Part shown: piece by piece, positions 15,278 to 20,000 of the stretch
Layout: each line of letters starts with the position of its first letter
Numbering within the stretch: position 1 is the stretch's first letter
Assembly (NCBI GenBank): GCA_002005505.1
Contig: KV908362.1
Location: forward strand, 669,702 to 689,701
Source of the DNA: Botryococcus braunii
Lineage: Eukaryota; Chlorophyta; Trebouxiophyceae
Direction: 5' to 3'
DNA length: 20,000 nt
Position numbers and translations under genes: made by a program
Notes under the pieces: model-generated
What the model was told of the DNA's origin: nothing
The model's database searches: none
The model's input: only the letters and a program-made list of their open reading frames with translations

Positions 15278-15640
15278 TTGTGTAAAGGGGTTCGTTGGCC
15301 TGTTTCAACTTTGTTGGAAAAGGCCTTACACCAGTTACACCTTTCGGGTGTCAGTGTGAGAGGGCGTTCGCAGGCCTTTCCTTTTCCAGCTGATACACCC
15401 GTGCATCATGCCTTCCCCCAGCTTGCTGGGGGTTCGCAGGCCAACCCCGGCCAACGAGGGGGAAAGATGCAAAGGGTATTCCAGCAAAAGATGTCAAATT
15501 TGCTGGAATGAATAATGAGACGGCTGGACTTTTTCTAAATAACGCCTCACACCAATTTGGCACGCTTTCCACGCGGTTCACGAGGCCGAAAAAGGGGTCC
15601 TCTCAGCAAATCGCTGAGTCCCCTCCCCACCTGCAGTTGC
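15278..15640. repeat. Hairpin-rich segment, possibly organellar
   Basis: Several small stem-loops occur: acacc/ggtgt around 15337-15351, cccccag/ctggggg at 15415-15432, attccagcaaa/tttgctggaat at 15478-15509, and ctcagc/gctgag near 15602-15618. In addition gttggcctg (15295) pairs with caggccaac (15437). TTCGCAGGCC occurs twice. Such dense short dyads are common in algal organelle spacers. No gene was found. Confidence 0.55.
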
Positions 15641-15689
15641 CGACCATTTCAACGGGCCGGAAGTTCTGGAGGCGCAACACAACTCTCCG

Positions 15690-15950
15690 CGACAGGAGCC
15701 CCCCAACACCCCCCCCCCCCAAAAGAAAATCTGTCCACCGACAATATCCCCCACAGCCCCAAAATCCCACGCTCCGCAAAAGGAAAATTTGGTTTAAACC
15801 CCCCCTGACTGTTGTGAAAGAACCGAAACCTCACCCCGTCCTCAAAATTCCCAGGCCCCTAAAAAGCCCCCTTCATGAAAAAATCCCCCCCTCCCCCAAT
15901 AAATCCCCCATTATTCCTCAAAAAACTTCGGCGCGATTACCCTATGGGGG
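15690..15950. other. C-run-rich stretch, possible poor-quality sequence
   Basis: Many C runs of 5-12 alternate with A runs (ccccccccccccaaaa, aaaaatcccccc). This resembles the tail of a low-quality read more than ordinary low-complexity DNA. No gene is supported. Confidence 0.45.
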
Positions 15951-16125
15951 GGTTGCGTTTGAGTTTTGGTTCCGGGTGTTGCTGTTTCTATGCCAGCAGC
16001 GCTGGCTTCTGTGGTGCGGGGTGTGATTTCCTCTTATGTAACGTAAAATCTTCCTTTAAAAAAAGAAAAAGGCAGAGGAAGTTACACCTGTCCAGCCACT
16101 AGAGCCGGGAGCGTATAAATTATAT

Positions 16126-16160
16126 TAAATTACGGATTATACAGTATAATCCGTAATTTA
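16126..16160. repeat. 35-bp palindrome with a one-base centre
   Basis: taaattacggattatac (16126-16142) and its reverse complement (16144-16160) flank a single A. Directly after it lies ggtaccattggtacc. It sits about 230 bp upstream of the predicted four-exon gene. Confidence 0.9.
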
Positions 16161-16278
16161 GAGGGTACCATTGGTACCGCGCACGTGCTCATTTGCGATT
16201 TTGCTTGCAGGCTGTCACGGGGCTTTCAAACAGGCCGACGTATTTTTATTTTAGAAACAAGCAGCCGACCCACTGACT

Positions 16279-16286
16279 TATAAAAA
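16279..16286 (+). promoter_or_regulatory. TATA box candidate
   Basis: TATAAAAA followed by GCGG lies 107 bp upstream of the ATG at 16393. This is a suitable distance for a start site near 16310 and a short 5' UTR. Confidence 0.4.
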
Positions 16287-16392
16287 GCGGCATGTGTAAA
16301 CAAAGCCACGAACTCTCCACTCAAATAATATCTGATATTTTTGACAGTAAACGAACCTCAAAGTTACAGGAACCCCATGCCCGTCGGCAACA

Positions 16393-17036
16393 ATGTGGAC
16401 CAGCGGTGACAACTGGTCAGTGATTGATAAAAAACGTCAGGGAGTTGTAAGATGTCGTGCATCGGCTTCAATAATGTGTCTTAAAGAGTGCGCAGCGTCT
16501 TTTTTGGTACAAAACCGGATGTGTCCTGGCCGCCTCAGCAGGGTATGTCTCCGAAGCTGCACTGCAAACATACACAAAATTTGGAGGCTCTAAGTAAGGG
16601 ATTTATTGAAAGCAGATTCTGCCTTGTTGATGGACGAAGACCTGGCATGAAGTTTCTTGGAATGTGGTTGGTGGCCACCATATGGTTTTCCCAAGCACTC
16701 CTATCACTGGCAAGCGAACATCTACCACTGAAGGTACTTGTATTTCCAAAGCGATTTGATGATCTCATCTGCGCCTTGTAGGGCTCCCTGCAACGGAGAG
16801 ACCTGATTGTTAACTGACTTGGGTGTTTATTTTGGACCAGGCTCAGCTCCGTGGTTAAGAAAGGATAATGTTGTGTCTTGCAGGTTTTAGAAGGATCCCG
16901 AAATTTTGTTCCTGCACAGTATAGCAAGTTCGGCATCTGCCAAGAAGGCCTTGGTTGTGCCCTCACATCAGCGGCAAGTGCGAGCCCTAGAGTGATTTCA
17001 TCCGCAGTGCCACAAACAATACCCATTTTAGCTTGA
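16393..17036 (+). CDS. Predicted four-exon gene, unknown function (123 aa)
   Basis: Exons are inferred at 16393-16446, 16496-16542, 16616-16733 and 16884-17036. Donors are GTAAGA, GTATGT and GTACTT; all three acceptors are GCAG. The introns are 49, 73 and 150 nt. Phases agree at every junction and the total is 372 nt with a final TGA. The protein starts MWTSGDNWSVIDKKRQGV. It has a probable transmembrane helix (FLGMWLVATIWFSQALLSLA) and then LEGSRNFVPAQYSKFGICQE and an Ala/Ser-rich end. A TATA box precedes it. No family was recognised. A 171-codon minus-strand ORF overlaps (16535-17050) and is a possible alternative. The splice model is by eye. Confidence 0.35.
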
Positions 17037-17987
17037 AATATGTATTCCACGTCACATCAAGGCACCAGATGGGGATTGCAACATACCTTAATGGGACTGG
17101 GAGTATTGTGGGGTCTCGTGGTAGATTGCTTCGAAAAAAGTCCCTTCATCACCTCTTGCTTTCCGAAGGCTTGAGTTAGATGCAGCTTGTACTCTTTGCT
17201 TAAGCTGCTCGAAATCTAAATGATCAAGACCCGTATTGTCTTGCGACAAGGGGCACTGGGGCACAGCTTGTCATAAGCACTTTAGGTTGGAATCTGCAAT
17301 GTTGGCTCTGAATCTGTGTTGTACATTATACAAGTTGTGTATTTTTGCCACCCAGTACACTATGTAATGACACAGTGATGGACATGCTGTTTTTCTCAAT
17401 TCGATACCAGAACTGAAAGCGGAGTGCATTTTCCAATTTGAAGAGTTGAAGAGCTTCCTATTTTTTTGACTTGTTTCTAAATGTTTTGGAGAGGGTGGTT
17501 TGATGAGATAGTTTCGGGATTGGGGCAGACCAGACCTCCTTCCTCTGCATAGCAAATCAACAAACTGTAGGATCTGTGAAGTTGCGATGGCCAAGTGGGC
17601 CCCGAATTGGGGCACTAGCATGCAAGCAGCAATTTCCAAAGTGCTCAAGTCCTCAAGGACCATATGGAGTGTGCAGAGTTATAGATATCGAGGGTATGCT
17701 GATTTCGATCACATGGAAGGTCTAACAGTCCCCCCTGCCCAAGTTCCAGTACCTTACGATGCTTGCACGTAGTTTCCATTCTTACCAACCAAATTTCCCA
17801 CCTCGGGATTCAGATGCCGTTGCTACCATGCAAACTATGCTTAATCTACATATAGTGTGGAGCAGACATTAGCTACTTCTCTATGCTGACTCCCACTTGT
17901 CAAGAAGTGCTCATAGGAGCCGTTGTTTTGTACAGTGCCTTGCACTTGCAAGGAGCAAGACCGAGAGGTTCTATCTGTCTTTGTGCA
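17037..17987. other. No recognisable gene
   Basis: Short ORFs occur on both strands, the longest a 130-codon minus frame (17271-17663) and a 61-codon plus frame (17587-17772). Neither has a known motif or clear splice sites. Unrecognised exons cannot be excluded. Confidence 0.4.
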
Positions 17988-18042
<55 letters not shown>

Positions 18043-18043
18043 C

Positions 18044-18107
<64 letters not shown>

Positions 18108-18116
18108 GGGGGGGGG
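17988..18116. repeat. GT microsatellite followed by a 12-G run
   Basis: An almost uninterrupted (GT)n runs over about 115 bp, with one GTGCCTGTGTGTGTATATGT interruption, then G12 at 18105-18116. The ORFs here are composition artefacts. Confidence 0.97.
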
Positions 18117-18610
18117 TTTGCAGCAAGGCGTGCCCCCCCCACCCTTCACCCCTTCCCCACACACACTTACACATCGCGGGGGCGCTCACCCACACACAAG
18201 CTCAGGCAAGCACACATGCACCCATATGTGAATGACTGGGCGCTGAGAGGGGAAAGGCAAGAGAATCGGGGTGGCTTGGTGTAGCTGCGTTCGGTAAGAA
18301 CTCTCAGAGAAGAAGCTATATGTCCATGCCTACAAGCCATGCGTGAAGTTGGATGGGCAGGTACCATACTTTATGTAGGATGATGGCTTATTTGTCAGGG
18401 ACCAGAGAAGTTGTAACATTTTTTGTCATGTGACACACGTCCAAGGTAGAACATGGCAGTGCTGGGCACCCCATTCATGCCCCCCCCCCCCTCTTGCGGG
18501 CCTGGCGGCCTGCAGTCACGCGCAGCTGTGGCACGGTGGGGTCAAATGGGGTCATTCAAAGAATGTTCATACTGTCTGAAACATAGGCTAACAGGAAAAT
18601 TTGTATGCAG
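18117..18610. other. Non-coding spacer
   Basis: It begins with C- and CA-rich sequence and contains a run of 12 C at 18480-18491. No supported gene or element was found. Confidence 0.5.
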
Positions 18611-18810
18611 CATCCAAACGCCGAGCCGGGAAGGCTTGGGCCTGTGTCAATTCGACTGGGGCCTTTGCAGACCAACTGTCTTCCCTGTCTGCTGGTGCAT
18701 CTGCTGAGCAGCAGTGCAATCTTCTTGACCAATGCAAGGTCAAGTCAGACTGCACTGCAATCGATGTCACAGGTGGTCACGATCTTTGCCTTTTGTGTTG
18801 TTCCAAATAA
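18611..18810 (+). CDS. Possible cysteine-containing exon
   Basis: After an acceptor-like TTGTATGCAG, the plus frame reads SKRRAGKAWACVNSTGAFAD and then QQCNLLDQCKVKSDCTAIDV. It has evenly spaced Cys and biased codon use. It stops at TAA 18808-18810, directly followed by AATAAATAAA. It may be a last exon, or it may end at a weak donor (CAG|GTGGTC, 18772). The segment C-K-x-x-x-x-C-x-A-I-D resembles the frame at 19330-19485 (C-L-K-x-x-C-x-A-I-D). Other frames are also open, so this is uncertain. Confidence 0.25.
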
Positions 18811-18821
18811 ATAAAAAGGTA

Positions 18822-19070
18822 TCCTCATATCAGCCCTTCAAGCATGACAATGGTACCTCTTTAGCTGACGAATTTTCGTCAATATAAGAGAGGTCCATAT
18901 CCCAGGCAATGGTCAATGACGTTTTGTATCACCAATACATTCTTCATATCACCCCTTCAGACATGACCACTATTAAGAAGTTGGCTGGTACCTCCTTGGG
19001 TGACGAAGCTTAGTCACTGTAACAGAGGTCCAAGAACCGGACATTTGTCAATGACATGTTATAATAGCAA
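18822..19070 (+). repeat. Diverged tandem duplication, about 120 bp per unit, with conserved fold-backs
   Basis: Copy 1 (about 18826-18930) and copy 2 (about 18943-19066) share catatca-cccttca, catgac-a, ggtacctc-tt, tgacgaa, agaggtcca and gtcaatgac. Copy 2 has a 22-nt insertion. Each copy contains a 45-nt segment (18852-18896; 18987-19031) that starts GGTACCTC and ends GAGGTCC. Each has an inner stem (tgacgaa/ttcgtca in copy 1; gtgac/gtcac in copy 2). Confidence 0.8.
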
Positions 19071-19329
19071 ATTCAAATTACGTTCAGGTAGATCCTACGA
19101 TACAGGTGATCATTGTCATTGATAATGCATTGTAGTGAAGGGGGCAACAAGAAAACTCACGGAGAGTACTTGTCAAAGACAAATGCAATGGAATAGTCTT
19201 TTGAACCTTGGCTAAACTGCTCGGCTGTATGGCTACATGACTTCTGCTGTGCCGGTCCAGAGTCAGGTCGCCTGGGCTGACTGGGATTGGAGTTCACTTT
19301 GCAAGGAATGAGAAGTGTTTACTTGGCAG

Positions 19330-19485
19330 GGCCTGGAACCGATTACATATGTGTCCATCCCAACGGCACAGCAATTGGGGTTGCCTCTATCTGGTGGGCA
19401 TTCGACACAGTTGCCGGTGCCTGGGCTTGCAACCGCTGGTTTGAGGCGTGTCTGAAGACCCCATGCAGAGCTATTGATGCTTGGG
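19330..19485 (+). CDS. Possible cysteine-containing exon
   Basis: It is bounded by an acceptor-like TTGGCAG and a donor-like GGG|GTAAAG at 19485/19486. The frame reads TDYICVHPNGTAIGVASIWW, then GAWACNRWFEACLKTPCRAI. It shares WAC and C-(L)-K-x-x-C-x-A-I-D with the frame at 18611-18810, hinting at a repeated extracellular module in one plus-strand gene. The minus strand is also open here. Confidence 0.2.
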
Positions 19486-20000
19486 GTAAAGCTCACAGGC
19501 ATTTGTCCTCGACATATATGTACATATTGCTTCATCTTAAAAAACAGCCTCAGAATTGAATGGAACAAAAGATTGATAACCTGGATGCCTACGCTGCGGG
19601 TCCTTTCGGATCCTAACTTCAACTCAGTGGCTAATCCCTGCTTGTTAAATTTGCGGTTTTAAGTTAACCATGGAAGGACAGACAAAGGCAAAGGTGCAGT
19701 TGCAACCCAATTCTGTCACTGCTTGAGTCTGCATACAAGGTTATGCTTCCTCTGAACCAATGGGATTGAGGTCGCCACGTCGTCGTATATATACAGGCCT
19801 GCACACAGCTTGAAGTTCTGTACACGCTCTTTGCGTGAGCAACTTGCAATGCAGGAACAGCTGCCCTTGAACCTGTGTGTTCTCCGTGCCTTGCAATGTG
19901 TACTTACCATTATCTCCTTGATTGAAACCCACTTTTTATGAGACTAGCAAACTTACATGAATGTGGCTTCTAAAGCTTGCCATGCAACACTGTGTATGTA
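19486..20000. other. No recognisable gene to the window end
   Basis: There are only short ORFs on both strands without motifs. No repeats or RNA genes were seen. Confidence 0.4.

Noticed and set aside
16535..17050. 171-codon minus-strand ORF as the real gene
   Set aside because: It covers the introns and exons of the plus-strand model, has no recognised motif, and the plus model has three phase-consistent introns plus a TATA box. Not fully excluded.
17587..17772. 61-codon plus-strand ORF starting MAKWAPNWG
   Set aside because: There are no splice partners, promoter or motif, and the opposite strand is equally open.
17988..18116. GT/G tract as a telomere
   Set aside because: It is a plain dinucleotide repeat with one G run, without a telomeric unit such as TTTAGGG or TTTTAGGG.
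17841..18284. ORFs of repeated His-Thr or Cys-Val
   Set aside because: They are direct translations of the GT microsatellite.
18852..19031. Hammerhead ribozyme in the paired fold-backs
   Set aside because: A CTGACGA-like start is present in copy 1, but the GAAA core and cleavage-site arrangement are missing and copy 2 does not keep it.

Overview
The window looks like nuclear DNA of a eukaryotic alga, most likely a green alga of the chlorophyte type. The evidence is spliceosomal GT-AG introns, a full-length Ty1/copia LTR retrotransposon, a LINE fragment, PIF1-helicase and chromodomain remnants, and a piece of plastid DNA carrying rps19 followed directly by rps3. Plastid rps19-rps3 adjacency without rpl22 is the chlorophyte arrangement (established knowledge). 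The species cannot be named from the sequence. There is no operon structure and most of the window is repeats and broken genes.

Left part (1-6115). A host gene enters from the left edge. A 294-nt exon and a 33-nt mini-exon, both phase 0, encode a secreted-type beta-sandwich domain. A long probable intron or spacer follows, holding a perfect palindrome, the 3' end of a frameshifted LINE, and a cluster of alternating-orientation CTACTTCAG repeats. A small two-exon ORF lies near 3.3-3.6 kb. Next come C-rich low-complexity DNA, a decayed PIF1-type helicase on the minus strand, and a chromodomain exon. The helicase fragment is cut off at a 54-bp perfect palindrome.

Centre (7014-14440). A recent copia element lies on the minus strand, bounded by AATGC target duplications. 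It carries gag, protease, integrase, RT and RNase H. It has 369-bp LTRs that differ at one base, plus a 332-bp insertion in the 5' LTR. The primer-binding site matches the anticodon arm of initiator tRNA-Met (half-tRNA priming). The polyprotein is interrupted by three single-base frameshifts. The element sits inside the 5' LTR (TGTAG...CTACA) of a second, plus-strand LTR element, of which only the LTR, a primer-binding-like site and the start of a gag-like ORF remain.

Right part (14437-20000). A 29-bp inverted repeat precedes the plastid insertion (rps3 start and rps19, each with a one-base insertion). Hairpin-rich DNA and a poly-C stretch that may be poor sequence follow. Next is a probable four-exon gene of unknown function with a TATA box (16393-17036). 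The rest is mostly non-coding: a long GT microsatellite, two possible cysteine-rich exons, and a diverged tandem repeat whose two copies each hold a 45-nt fold-back.

The most unusual signals are the set of spacer-less or nearly spacer-less perfect palindromes, the U5-PBS complementarity of the copia element, the rebuilt 5' LTR, and the paired 45-nt structured repeats.
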